DNA of 64,000 bases from Nannochloris sp. 'desiccata' (Eukaryota; Chlorophyta; Trebouxiophyceae; Chlorellales; Chlorellaceae): contig JAGTXX020000004.1 in NCBI GenBank assembly GCA_019044685.2, positions 372,001 through 436,000 of the forward strand, in the 5' to 3' direction. Position numbers and translations under genes: made by a program. The notes below the pieces were generated by a model, which saw only the letters and a list, made by a program, of their open reading frames with translations, had not been told where the DNA came from and searched no databases. Of this stretch, positions 21,496 through 32,100 are shown one piece after another (the first letter of the stretch is position 1; every line of letters begins with the position of its first letter).

Positions 21496-22857
21496 ATGAG
21501 TGAAAGAGATGCTATTCTTAAGGTTCTTCGCAAGCAGAGTTGGGAATTACGAGAATGTGATGTCGGAAACTCCGTACCCAGAGTGCCATTACTCTCTTCT
21601 CTAGAATTCCTTAGAGATTATGTCGCCTGCAACAAGCCCGTCATCTTCACTGATGTGATCAAGCATTGGCCTGCCCTAACTCGATGGAATAGAGAATATC
21701 TAATTGAAAAAGCAGGCAATGATCCAGTTACTGTAGCCTTAACCCCAAACGGTCGAGCAGACTGTCCTACTCCATTTCTACCTTCCCCTCCTGCTGCTGC
21801 CACCGCCAATGAAGAGGATCAACTCTGTTTTGCATTTCCATACGAACGGAAAACCTCGTTAGCCACGTTTTTCAACCTTCTAGAAGCATCTGTCAACGAT
21901 AAATATGCTCCAGTACCTTATATGCAATTCCAAAATAGCTCTTTGACTACAGAACTACCTCAACTTGTGTCTGACGTCTCCCCCGAGCTTCCTTTCGCTA
22001 CTGAAGCCTTCGGCATCATACCCGAGGCAGTCAACATATGGATAGGGGGCACACGGACGATAACATCATACCACAAGGATCATTATGAGAATTTATATGC
22101 TATGATTTCAGGCAAGAAAAGTTTTCGATTGCTCCCGCCAACGGACAGCTACAGGATGAAACAGAAAAGATTTCCATGCGCTTTTTGGCGCTTGATTCCT
22201 AAAACCCTGAACCCCACTTCTCATAGCAGCATTCATATTATTTCGTCGAAAGATACCAAGGGTTGCCCTGTAGATGCTTCTGATGTACTCACGGAAGAAG
22301 AGCTTAAAAATGGAAATTTCGAGTTAGTAGCAGATTTCCCAGATACGGCGGCAGCAAGAAAGGAGGCAGCAAGCGAAATAGGAATGGTTATAGATGATTA
22401 TATTGTCTGGTCAGGAATTATCCCTACTCCACTTGATATGAACTCGCCGTGTCCTCGTTCACCGCCACCTGATTTTCCTCAGTTTCGTGGTGGCGCTGAG
22501 CAGAAGGAAGGGATCGTTCAAGGAAAAGAAAATAAAGAGGAACTACTTCTTGATCTGTATAACGACCCTACCTTGCCAGAACCTATTGTCGTGACTCTCC
22601 AACCAGGTGAACTGTTGTATTTACCGGCATGCTGGTGGCATGAAGTCCACCATCATAATCACCCTGAAGACAACAGCAACAACAAGGAACAAAGTACGCC
22701 TAGTGATCAAAACAATGACGGCATCGGTGACGATGGCATTGCTATTGCGGTCAATTATTGGTACGATCAAAAGTTTGATACAAAGTATGTTGGTATGGAA
22801 GCCGTGGAAGACTTGGCGGTGGTAGCAGGATTAAGTGAAAGTAAACTGTGCCAGTAA
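21496..22857 (+). CDS. JmjC (cupin_8) 2-oxoglutarate oxygenase, JMJD7-like
   Basis: Single exon, 453 residues. The N-terminal half has PVIFTDVIKHWPALTRWNRE and PYMQFQNSSL, characteristic of JMJD7-type proteins. The iron ligands are visible: SYHKDHYENLY gives H-x-D at about residues 194-196 and CWWHEVHHHN gives the distal His at about 381. LRPP-like KSFRLLPPTD supplies the substrate-strand motif. JMJD7 is a cytosolic Fe(II)/2OG lysyl (3S)-hydroxylase of DRG GTPases; the orthologous role here is inferred. It is longer than animal JMJD7 (about 316) because of insertions at about 250-350 and within the last strand. Its 3' end faces bL25, 113 bp away. Confidence 0.85.
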   Translation: MSERDAILKVLRKQSWELRECDVGNSVPRVPLLSSLEFLRDYVACNKPVIFTDVIKHWPALTRWNREYLIEKAGNDPVTVALTPNGRADCPTPFLPSPPAAATANEEDQLCFAFPYERKTSLATFFNLLEASVNDKYAPVPYMQFQNSSLTTELPQLVSDVSPELPFATEAFGIIPEAVNIWIGGTRTITSYHKDHYENLYAMISGKKSFRLLPPTDSYRMKQKRFPCAFWRLIPKTLNPTSHSSIHIISSKDTKGCPVDASDVLTEEELKNGNFELVADFPDTAAARKEAASEIGMVIDDYIVWSGIIPTPLDMNSPCPRSPPPDFPQFRGGAEQKEGIVQGKENKEELLLDLYNDPTLPEPIVVTLQPGELLYLPACWWHEVHHHNHPEDNSNNKEQSTPSDQNNDGIGDDGIAIAVNYWYDQKFDTKYVGMEAVEDLAVVAGLSESKLCQ

Positions 22858-22970
22858 CAGTACAAGTAACAATTAAATTAAATATGCTGACCTAATTAGA
22901 TTGAGAAAAAGAAGAAAAAAATGGCGTATTGCACCACTAAAAAAAAAAAGGAGAGACGCTATCTTTTTAT

Positions 22971-23825
22971 TTATTTTTTCATTATTTTGAGGATGGGCAG
23001 TTCGGTATCCTTCACAGCCAATTCCACTCCTTCAGGCACTTGTAAATCTCCATACGTCAACTTGTCTTTAATCTCCAAGCTACTCACATCAACCTCAAAA
23101 CCTTCTGGTACCTGGTCGCCTCGAGCGATACATGCAATGGTTCTAGCAATCCAATTGATACGACCACCTGCCTTTAGACCCGGGCAGACTTCCTCTCCGT
23201 ACACTTTTAACGGTACTTTCACACGGACTTTGCGGTCAGGGGGGCAATACATCAAGGTAATGTTTTCTATTTCGTCTGTAGCAGCATTCATGTGTACTTG
23301 CCGTCCCAATGCGGGAAAGGTGATTGGCTCTGTAGCTCCAGCGACATCTGGAGTGATCTTAACATCGAAGACTTGGCATGCCCAGCCTGTTCTGCCTAGT
23401 TTGTGCAGCCTGGTAGCTATATCTTTCTGATCAAAGGTTAAGAGCATCGATTCTTCTCCAGGAAGGGAGAAGAGGGTGCCAGGGGTGCGGCCGGTTTTGC
23501 GGAATTGGGCGGCGGGGCGAGAGCCAGAGGTGTGACGAGGCTCAGCAATAAGGGTATCTGCAGGGTGGATGCTAGAGTCTGTTTTATTAATTATGAAACG
23601 TAGCGCAAGGGAAATGTCAGTGGAAAGAAGATCAGGCGGGTTGAAGAAGAAAACATGAACACGACTGCCGCCATGATAGTGATGGGAATGATTTTAAAAA
23701 AGCATACCTGATGAAGCTAAGGAGCTAAGCTGGACTGTAAGTCCTCTTCCGCTAGTAGACCATTGCTGCGTGGTTAAAATGGCATCAGAAAGCTCCACTA
23801 ATTGGCGAATAGCCAGCCTCCGCAT
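22971..23825 (-). CDS. Ribosomal protein bL25 (TL5/CTC type), probably mitochondrial
   Basis: Exons 23825-23708 and 23578-22971 (donor GTATGC, acceptor ACAG, phase 1), 241 residues. The N-terminus MRRLAIRQLVELSDA with later Arg residues looks like an organelle presequence. FRKTGRTPGTLFSLPGEES is the bL25 N-terminal 5S rRNA-binding beta barrel, and the TL5/CTC C-terminal domain contains RINWIARTIACIARGDQVPE and GFEVDVSSLEIKDKLTYGDL. Bacterial-type bL25 stabilises 5S rRNA in the large subunit; plants have organellar copies. Mitochondrial rather than plastid targeting is a guess from composition. Confidence 0.85.
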
Positions 23826-24179
23826 TGAATTTTAATTGCAAATTTAAAAGTAAAAAATGGCCAAAATATAGATAACTTGATTTGTAGACCTTAATTAAAC
23901 CTTTCAAAATCGCCTAACAAAAAGAAAAAACTTGAGCACAAGCAGCTGTTTTGTTGAAGTCTGTCTCACCTTTCATTTCGTTCATAAAAAATCAAAACCA
24001 TTCACCTCTTCAACTCCACGCCATAGACCTTGCAAGTTCATTTCATTATTTTGTAATATCGTGAAACTCTGAAATCACGTTGGAACACGAGTTGCATAAC
24101 TCTAGTTACTCGTGATCTTGTTCTTTCAAACTAGGATCCAAAACAAATCTCTTACGCGCAGCTTGAGCCTTGAACAACC
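23826..24179. promoter_or_regulatory. Divergent promoter region
   Basis: A 354-bp gap between divergent bL25 (minus) and VPS10 (plus) genes; AT-rich near the bL25 start. No defined element recognised. Confidence 0.35.
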
Positions 24180-27059
24180 ATGCCGCCACTCGGCAGTATA
24201 ACCCTATTATTTGCGCTGATATTGCTTTCACACGTTCCCTCTGGTCTTGCATCCTGCCGAGGTAATCTCTGCCCTCAACATGAAGCCGCTGCCAAAGCAG
24301 CAGGGCTTTTGGGTTCACCGGCAGGCAACTTACAAGCAGCCTGTGTCCCACAGCAATACCCAAAACAAGGAGCACTGTTACCGGTTAGTTTACAAGGCCG
24401 TATTATAGATATTGTGTGGATCACCCCCGAAAAGGAGCCCTCAGACCATTCCCCTCCAAAAACTGTCTTTGCTCTCGTTGCTGACGTTGATGGTTTTCCC
24501 GGGGGTCCTCTTTGGCGCAGCGATTACCACGGTAAAGCAGATTCTTGGAAGGATATGACCATTGAATTGCAGAAAGCGATCCCTGAGACGGATACTATGG
24601 CTCATGCCGGCGTTACCAAAATTATTTGGAATGAAGCAAGACCTGAGCGGGTGATGTTACTAGGCAGAGGGCGTTGGCATTGGGTAAGCTCAGATTCTGG
24701 CGGTACCTTTAAAGCCATCCAATCTCCAGGAAATACACTAGGGTTCGGGCAAGAAATTAAACCCCATCCACGTCAAACTGACTGGCTGTTAGCTAAAGTA
24801 CGTAGAGACGCTTGCACTACTGATTATCGGTCTGCAGCGTGTGGTCATGATCTTTTCATTTCGAAAGATTTTGGTGAAAAATGGGAAAATTTAACCGAAT
24901 CTTCAAATGGGAAAGTAACCAGTATTCGAGACTTTGAATGGGGTGCTAGGTTGCCTATTTATGCCGGAAAAGCAACCCCTGATGAAGCAATCTTCGCTAC
25001 CGCCTACACGGGAAATGCAGCACACAAAGGATTTTACCCAGGATGGGATAAGGATCTCCATTACGTTGTCACATTAAATCTTTTTGCATCAAGGTTAGAT
25101 AAGATCATCCCCTGTGGAAATCTCTTTGAAATCGTCGGTGGGAAGGTCTTTTTAGCGGTACCTTCAGAATGCCCAGTAGGTCCCGATGGCAAAGCACGCA
25201 AAGCAGGCAGTGCCTCGATTGGTAGCAGATCTGTGACGTTATTCGTTTCTGATCAAGATGGTGATGAGTTTGTAGAAGCCTGCCTCCCAGCAAAGCTAGA
25301 AGACGATGGGTACAATTTGGTTCATACCCACGACAATGCCGCTGCATTTATTTTAGCTGATCACGCGGAGCCTGGCTCTTGGGGCCCTACTGCTGATTCC
25401 CCTACGTCTGATGCATACGCTCCAGCGTATAACGCTTCATTACATACCCTGTCCTTGCCTGATATTTATAGAAGGGACTTTGTTACCGATTTTTCACGGG
25501 TCGAAGGGTTGGCGGGAATTTTTATTGCTAATCGAGTGGATCCTGCAGGCAGGACAGCTGGATCTCGTGGGAGAGAAGCTTCCTACTTGCAAACACGGCT
25601 CAGTATCAACGGAGGGGCGAATTGGGACGCTATCAATCCTCCAACAAGTTATCGTTATGGCCAATGCAACACCTGCTCCGCTAGTGCTAGTGCTGACCAG
25701 TGTTCCTTGCATTTACATGGTCCTACCTCGTGGTTTGCTCCTGAAGGTCCCCACCCTAATTTCTATTCCCTTGATACAGCTCCAGGGCTTGTTATTGCTA
25801 CGGGAAATGTCGGTCACCATCTGGACATGTCCCCGGACGCTGACTGTACCTGGCTGTCACGTGACGGTGGTCTTACTTGGGAAGATATCGCTGAAAACAC
25901 TGCTATTTATGAAATAGGAAACCATGGTGGAATCATCGTTCTCGCCGCTCATCGTTCTGAAGGACCCACTGACACAATTACCTTTTCGATGGATGCGGGA
26001 TCTTGTTTCCATAAAGTACAACTTCCTGAACCGATGCTTGTTGAGAACATCCGTGTTGCACCTGGTGGAAATAGTCCCGTCTTTATTATTCATGGTACTG
26101 CATGCTTGAAAACTGCCTCTCATCCAGGGTGTGGCTTCACCGGTGGCTCGGTACCCCCTGGCAAAATGTATGCTATCGATTTCCAAGAGATACTAGCTAC
26201 AGAGTGGAAAGAATGCTCTGCTGCAGATGGATCCAGTGATTATGAAGCGTGGGTGGCACCAAAAGAGGGGGCTTGTTTACTAGGAATGAAAAAAACATAT
26301 CATCGCAGATCTAGAGAAACTTTCTGTGTAAACCCGGCTGGCTGGGATCCATTGGCGCCCGCTGCCAAGGATGAGCCTTGTGATTGTGGAGAGCCCGATT
26401 TAGAATGCGAGTTTGGGTATACACGCAGTAGCGGAGCAAACAGTACTGCAGTAGAATGTGTGGCGATGCCGGGGCTGTCAGAGATTGACACCTGTCCCCG
26501 CTTGGCTAATTCTGGATATCGTTCTTCTTCTACTCACCTCCGTTTGGTGCATGGAAATACCTGCAAAGGGGTGAATGAAGTCATTCCTGATACAAATGGA
26601 AGAGGTGGGGCGAAAGGAAGTGATCCTAGTGGAGGTGGTGGTGGTGGTGGTGGGAAGGGTGACGGTGGTGGTGGTAGTGCTATTCGCACCTTCTTTTTAT
26701 TGATTCTCACAGGCGGTGCTGTTGCAGTTGCCGGTGGGTTAACGTGGACACACTGCTTAAACCCTAGCCAACGGGAAACTATTGCAGAAAAGGCAGCTCC
26801 AGCTGTCGCTATCCTCGAGGCAGGATTTGAACTTGCCCTGGGTCTAATTGTTGAAGTGTACGACTGGATTCGTGCTAAGATGAGACATTTACCGTTTATT
26901 GGTAGTGGAAGGGCGAGTAATGGTGCTGGTGGTGATGCATTTGGGTTTGATGCTGTTGCTGGGTATGAACCGCTGAGCGGGAGCGGTGATGGTGGGCTGG
27001 CATTAGACCCCGAGGATCATCGATCGCCGCCATTGGTGTCGCATGGAGGTATGCCGTGA
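24180..27059 (+). CDS. Sortilin/VPS10-domain sorting receptor
   Basis: Single exon, 959 residues. A signal peptide (MPPLGSITLLFALILLSHVP...) is followed by a ten-bladed VPS10 propeller with repeated Asp-box-like turns (SDSGGTF, SKDFGEKW, SRDGGLTWEDI, SMDAGSCF). The Cys-rich 10CC module follows (CSAADGSSDYEAW, CLLGMKKTYHRR, CVNPAGWDP, PCDCGEPDLECEFGY), as in yeast Vps10 and animal sortilin. After a Gly/Ser linker there is one membrane helix at about 833-855 and a cytoplasmic tail of about 100 residues. These receptors carry hydrolases from the trans-Golgi to lytic compartments with the help of clathrin adaptors. Such proteins are rare in land plants, which use BP80-type receptors, but are known in green algae. 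Confidence 0.9.
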   Translation: MPPLGSITLLFALILLSHVPSGLASCRGNLCPQHEAAAKAAGLLGSPAGNLQAACVPQQYPKQGALLPVSLQGRIIDIVWITPEKEPSDHSPPKTVFALVADVDGFPGGPLWRSDYHGKADSWKDMTIELQKAIPETDTMAHAGVTKIIWNEARPERVMLLGRGRWHWVSSDSGGTFKAIQSPGNTLGFGQEIKPHPRQTDWLLAKVRRDACTTDYRSAACGHDLFISKDFGEKWENLTESSNGKVTSIRDFEWGARLPIYAGKATPDEAIFATAYTGNAAHKGFYPGWDKDLHYVVTLNLFASRLDKIIPCGNLFEIVGGKVFLAVPSECPVGPDGKARKAGSASIGSRSVTLFVSDQDGDEFVEACLPAKLEDDGYNLVHTHDNAAAFILADHAEPGSWGPTADSPTSDAYAPAYNASLHTLSLPDIYRRDFVTDFSRVEGLAGIFIANRVDPAGRTAGSRGREASYLQTRLSINGGANWDAINPPTSYRYGQCNTCSASASADQCSLHLHGPTSWFAPEGPHPNFYSLDTAPGLVIATGNVGHHLDMSPDADCTWLSRDGGLTWEDIAENTAIYEIGNHGGIIVLAAHRSEGPTDTITFSMDAGSCFHKVQLPEPMLVENIRVAPGGNSPVFIIHGTACLKTASHPGCGFTGGSVPPGKMYAIDFQEILATEWKECSAADGSSDYEAWVAPKEGACLLGMKKTYHRRSRETFCVNPAGWDPLAPAAKDEPCDCGEPDLECEFGYTRSSGANSTAVECVAMPGLSEIDTCPRLANSGYRSSSTHLRLVHGNTCKGVNEVIPDTNGRGGAKGSDPSGGGGGGGGKGDGGGGSAIRTFFLLILTGGAVAVAGGLTWTHCLNPSQRETIAEKAAPAVAILEAGFELALGLIVEVYDWIRAKMRHLPFIGSGRASNGAGGDAFGFDAVAGYEPLSGSGDGGLALDPEDHRSPPLVSHGGMP

Positions 27060-27427
27060 GTTTAAAATGTACGTATTGAATACTAATATTTTGTGTAACA
27101 AGGCTGTAAAAATGGGAATGAAATATTTGAGGTGCTAGAGCGCTGGTACAGAGCAAGACGAGTGAATTTATTGGTGAAAACACCGGGGATTAGCATATTT
27201 TATTAAAGACATATTTGTGGGACGTACATCTTCCTAATTGCCTGCCTGCCGGAAGCAAAAGGCCTCAAGTTGGCCTGCAGTATATTAAGTGATCAATTGC
27301 ATTACCTTTAGGAAATAAACCTTGAAATTTAACGCGGATTATTGCCTAAATTACAATCCTAGCATTGTTTCGAATTCATTCGGATCGCTCGATCGGACAA
27401 TTGTCGGCAACTATCAGTACTGCTTTA
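27060..27427. terminator. 3' flank of VPS10 gene with TGTAA signals
   Basis: TGTAA occurs at 27094-27098, 35 nt after the stop, and TGTAAA at about 27105; TGTAA is the chlorophyte poly(A) signal. The rest to 27427 is the 5' region of the next plus-strand gene, with nothing else recognised. Confidence 0.4.
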
Positions 27428-29891
27428 ATGTTGAAGACGATTTACGTTTTAATCCTTGCACTGGTGACATCAAATGTCACTGGTAAGGGATTTAAACCTT
27501 TAAAGAATGGTGTTTCCAAGCTGGAAAATGCCGCAACTGGCAGTCGCAAGCTGCTCCAGGTATCAAGCAAGCCTCTGACTCTCCCTCATTTTAAAATTCC
27601 CTCGCGAGGTCACGCCATCATATTGCTAAAGCTACTTAGAGACTTATTTTCATTTTCCTGCTAGCCTAATTCCCCCTCTCGTACTCCATTTCCAGGCTTG
27701 CTCTACCACTGTTTATGGCCAAATTGCAGCTAACGGCAACCCAGGCGCTGGCTCTATGACCACCTCCACCAATATTTTTGCTGCCAGCTCCATCACCTCA
27801 ACCAACGGTCTAGGCAACGCCGTTTCTGCGACCTTGACTGGCGCCACACCTTGGGGTCAATTTTACGGTACTAGTTCTGGTAAAACCTACCTTTCAGTAG
27901 GAGTTACAACAATGGCTGGAGCTTCCACAGTCACTGTTATCGACTTCAACAACCCCGCCCCATTGTCGTCCTCTTTTGGCTTTGCCTTGGGCGATGTTGA
28001 CGCTGAAAAAGTGAGAATTGAGGCCATCGGCCTTGATAACGTACCACTCACATCTGCCGAACTTGGTCATAAAGGCGTTTTCAACTATGCATCAAATAAT
28101 GTGGATCTTCCCGTCTGGGATCCAGCCACCAGTACCCTCATTGGCAATGGGCCTGATACAAACGGAGCTAGCGGGTGGTTCCAACCTACAAAACCCATTG
28201 CAAAAATCACGTTAACTTCTGAAAGGATTATTGGATTCCCTCAATATCAAGTATGGTTTGCCTCTAAAGATTGCCGGTCTCCTCCACCACCGCCATTGTT
28301 GAGCCCACCACCTTCTTCACCCCCTCCTTCTTCACCCCCACCTGATTCACTCCCACCTGCGTCACCCCCACCTGATTCACCACCACCTAGTGTGTCGAGC
28401 CCACCCCCACCAGGAACAACTCCTCCACCTCCTGGCACCACACCTCCACCACCAATAAACGGCACCTCCCCACCGCCTACACCTCCTCTTACTCCTCCAC
28501 CTCCTCCACCTCCTCCACCTCCTGGCACCACACCTCCACCACCAATAAACGGCACCTCCCCACCGCCTACACCTCCTCTTACTCCTCCTCCCCCAGGAAC
28601 CATCTCCTCCTCTCCTCCTCCTCCTTCTCCCCTCCCTTTAAAAAGCCCACCACCTGTTATTATCCCACCCCCCACTATCGTCGGGTCCGCTTCTTCTGGA
28701 GCAACTACCGGCTTTGTTGAAGTCGCCACTGTTCCAAACGCACTCACCTGCTCGATTTTGCTTACTGACAGTACTAGTAATTCTACCATTACCGACTCTC
28801 CTACCCTCACCCCTGATTCTGACGGAATTACTCGTTTCGAAATCGTTGGTTTAAGCCCTTTAACCACCTATTCTGTCACCAGCACGTGCGACATGCCCAA
28901 CGGGAAAACCTCCCCTACATCAACTCCAGCTGTCCTGGAAACTGGGGACGTCACTTACCCTGCGTATAATGATGCCAAACCCGTTAGACCTGGTTCTGGA
29001 GTTGTTACAATCAACGCTCCCGAAGATGGTGGGCAACCAGCGGAATATACCATCACTATGACACCGATTTCTGGACCTGAGGACTTTGAATTGATTTTCA
29101 CAGTAGCCGCGGCGCAGCCTCTTGGCAGTCCTACTACAGTGACTCTTGACGTGACTCCTGGGGTATTGTACGATATTACGACTCAAGGAACGTTCGAATC
29201 TGGTATTACGACACCGGTATCCACACCCGCAAGTTTAATTTCTCCGGCAGCGATAGCCTCCCCGCCACCTCCAAAGCGCCGCTCTCCGCCACCACCAGCT
29301 GGTGGTCAGCAGGGCCAAATGTGGGGTGACCCTCACTTCAATGGCTTTGACGGATCTAAATTCGACTATCATGGCACAGTGAGGCAATGGTATACTTTAT
29401 TAAAGGATGGGAGTGGCCTTAACGTTCAAACTATGTTTGAAAAAGTCGCAGGCATCAAGCCCAACACCACTGTTGCATATCAAATTAAGGTTAATAGCGG
29501 CAAAGAGACTGTCCGTGTGAAATTAATGCGGTATCCTGAAGCTACTTTTGGTAAACGTAAGCTTGATGTGTATATTGGCACCGCGACCAAGCCTGTTACA
29601 GTCACTCGCCATGTTGTACAGAAAAAACTTTCTAGCTCTATGTCTTTGGAGATGGGCTACCATAAAAGCCCTCCTGCTTATGTTTTAATCGGAACCCCTA
29701 CAATGGACATTGTGGTGACTTTAAACTCACATACACCCAGAACTACCAAGGGTCTGAATGTATATTTAACCACAAAGGGCCTTCTGAAGGCACCTGTGGT
29801 TGGGTTGCTTGGTAAGACGTACACAAGAGCTTTGAAAAATACAATTGGCGCTCGTAGTAGCGTTACTCAATTAGTAGCAAGCTTTGATTAA
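27428..29891 (+). CDS. Hydroxyproline-rich extracellular glycoprotein with pherophorin-like head and VWD-like domain
   Basis: Exons 27428-27559 and 27696-29891 (phase 0), 775 residues. A signal peptide (MLKTIYVLILALVTSNVTG) starts the protein. A beta-rich head follows, ending FPQYQVWFASKDC. Then comes a Pro-rich rod of about 140 residues with SPPP and PPPPGTTPPPP blocks, the substrate of prolyl hydroxylation and arabinosylation in algal walls, containing a tandem 90-bp repeat. A fibronectin-like segment and a second short PPP linker lead to a C-terminal domain starting MWGDPHFNGFDGSKFDYHG, the von Willebrand type D signature. It is likely a cell-wall or matrix protein; the VWD combination is notable. 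Confidence 0.85.
28421..28588 (+). repeat. Tandem repeat inside the HRGP rod
   Basis: Bases 28421-28498 and 28511-28588 are identical 78-bp copies with a 90-bp (30-codon) period, coding for PPGTTPPPPINGTSPPPTPP plus a short tail. Each copy holds an NGTS N-glycosylation sequon. Perfect nucleotide identity implies a recent duplication or conversion. Confidence 0.9.
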
Positions 29892-30505
29892 ATAATCTGG
29901 GAATCATAAAATAATTACATATATCCCGATATGCATATACTATTATAGCCCCGTGAGCGCTATTCAATCGTGACCTATTTTTTCAAGTTGTCTGTTTATT
30001 GCCCTCGTACCTGCCCCTCCTTGAAGAGGAACACTTCTTTTCTTCCTGATATTATTTTGATATTATTTTTTCATAATCGCTTTTTTATTTTGACCATGTA
30101 TGTCTCTGTTGGCTATGTTCAACTATGTAACCCACAGTAAAGTAAGAAAGTATGTCTCTGTTATTGATATATTAAAACACCAAGCTCTCTAAAGAAGGCA
30201 GCAATAAGCGAAGTTATAGAATCCGATAAAAAAAATCAGCTGTTACAGAGTATGAACTCCAATCCACCGGGATTCCATCCGATGGAGATGATCTGGACGC
30301 AGAGAGAAAGAGAGACGTGTCATCAAAGGTCCCGGGAACGAATTTAAAAGTCTCTTTTGGCCAGAAAATCCTTTATTTGTAACTTCCATCTTGACATATA
30401 TCTAGGAAACCGTTGCACGGGGGTCAGAGAAGCAAATCTTCAAGTAACAACATTGCCCAATTTAAAAACAAATCCTTTCGGAATTTTGGCTTTTTAGAGT
30501 TTAAG
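29892..30505. other. Intergenic, 3' flank and promoter
   Basis: 614 bp between two plus-strand genes. A TGTAA lies at about 30126. A direct repeat of AGTATGTCTCTGTT-like sequence occurs at about 30096 and 30150. No coding frame stands out; an open stretch runs into the next gene from 30413 but lacks a good start before 30506. Confidence 0.4.
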
Positions 30506-31794
30506 ATGCTTTCACGCACAGCTAATGGCTTAAAAAATTTAGGAACCGGCGTATCAAGGGTTTTAGCTAGCTCAACTGCAACACAACAAGAATTACTCAT
30601 GTCTCTCCTCCATCCAATGCAAGCACAAACCCAACCGCAGAATCTACAGCTCGTTAGAAATACCGCCCATGCTGCTGTGAGTGGCCATTATCCGCACCCG
30701 CCATGGTATGCCATCAAGAAAGAAGAACGTTCTCTTAGCCCTCCAACTTCCACTGGCGATGAAGGCGGGTATGTTTTCGAGTCTCGCCACCCTTCTAAGA
30801 AATTCGCCAACATTTTATCACAATTAAGAATCCAATACCCTCCAGAAGTCTGGTCTACAATCTGCAAACTCTACCCAAACAGAAAAGCGACGAATCCTCC
30901 ACCGTTGGCGGTTGACATTGCTGTTGGTGTGGAAGGTCGTGGTGGGGTGGAGCTCGCTCGTCAGGGGTTTCATGTGATAGGCGTTGAGGCAGATGCTCAG
31001 TTATTAGGTAAGATTCGCTAGTTACAAATTTTGTTGCTACAAAAGGCAACTACAACACTAATCTCCACCCCTTTTTCTTATTTTTTAAAGCTCGAACGTT
31101 CCAGTTTGCACAACAACACAACTCTCCCATTGAGCTGATGACCGCCAAAGTAGAAAAATCTTTGGTGCATGACGATTCAGCAGATCTCGTTACTTTCTTT
31201 CATGGTCTTCACCTTGTAGACACCTCTGCAGCATTACAAGAAGCCTGGAGAATGCTTAAACCAGGGGCAAAACTTATCGCTGCATGGAACGATCGAGATT
31301 TATCATCTCTTTTTATGAGAGAACTTGAGGATATTATGGAGCAACACATATTAAATTATAACAGATTTCAAAAACAGCGTGCAGTGGATATTTGGAGCGA
31401 AAGGTTAACTGAAGGTCATTTATTTCGATTAATAGAGTACGCTGTCCATCCTAATCCGATCAAGATGCGTTCTCCGTCCTCCTTGCTCGATGTCTTAGAT
31501 TGCATGTCGTTTGTGCGGGCGAATCTGAAAGGACCGAATCGCAAAAGTTTCAATAATGATGTACGGGCGCTATTGGAACGACGATTTGATCATCATAGCT
31601 TTGATTTACCGTTGGAGACGAAGATATATGTGTTAGAGAAAGTAAGTGAAGAAGAAAGGAGGAATGGAAAGAAAAAAAATCCACATCACCACGGAGGCGG
31701 GAAAAAGTTAAATGAAGGCGATGAGGAAGAAAAGAAAGAAGGACGCCATCACCAACACCATGCTGCAACCACTGAAACGATTTTTACTAATTAA
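30506..31794 (+). CDS. Class I SAM-dependent methyltransferase, organelle-targeted
   Basis: Exons 30506-31007 and 31091-31794 (donor GTAAGA, acceptor TTTAAAG, phase 1), 401 residues. An Arg/Ser-rich leader (MLSRTANGLKNLGTGVSRVL) suggests a mitochondrial or plastid presequence. The middle has ANILSQLRIQYPPEVW and the glycine motif AVDIAVGVEGRGGVELARQG, a shifted motif I; after the intron come DDSADLVTFFHGLHLVD and EAWRMLKPGAKLIAAWND, motifs of the Methyltransf_11/25 fold as in yeast Tmt1/Crg1-like enzymes. The last 45 residues are a His/Lys-rich tail of low complexity. The substrate is unknown. The core call is sound; the exact family is not. Confidence 0.7.
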
Positions 31795-32100
31795 TCTCAT
31801 TACAGTTTTAGAATAATAAATAAATAAATATATAATACTAGCAAAGTTCAATTTGGAGTCGATTAACTGTTTTTTTTTGTTTTTTTTTTCCTGTGCCGCT
31901 GTATAAATCCCCCCCCCCCCCCCCCCCCGTGTTTTTTTTCGATTTTCCAATTTTCAGGTTTTCTTACGCAGAAGCGGGAGTGTATATTACAAAGATCTAA
32001 TAGAATACTATCTAAGAAATTTAAGAAACAATTGTAACATGTAAATTAGTAGGTTCCCCTATAAAAGAATACCATCTCCAGGCCGGTTGTCGTCTCTCCT
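31795..32100. repeat. Intergenic with poly-C tract
   Basis: A run of 20 C at 31909-31928 lies beside poly-T runs (31870-31890). Convergent 3' ends of the methyltransferase and the ZNG1-like gene flank it. Nothing else is seen. Confidence 0.7.

Noticed and set aside
28247..28867. 206-codon minus-strand Gly-rich frame
   Set aside because: It is the antisense of the Pro-rich rod of the HRGP (poly-Pro codons read as poly-Gly), not an independent gene.
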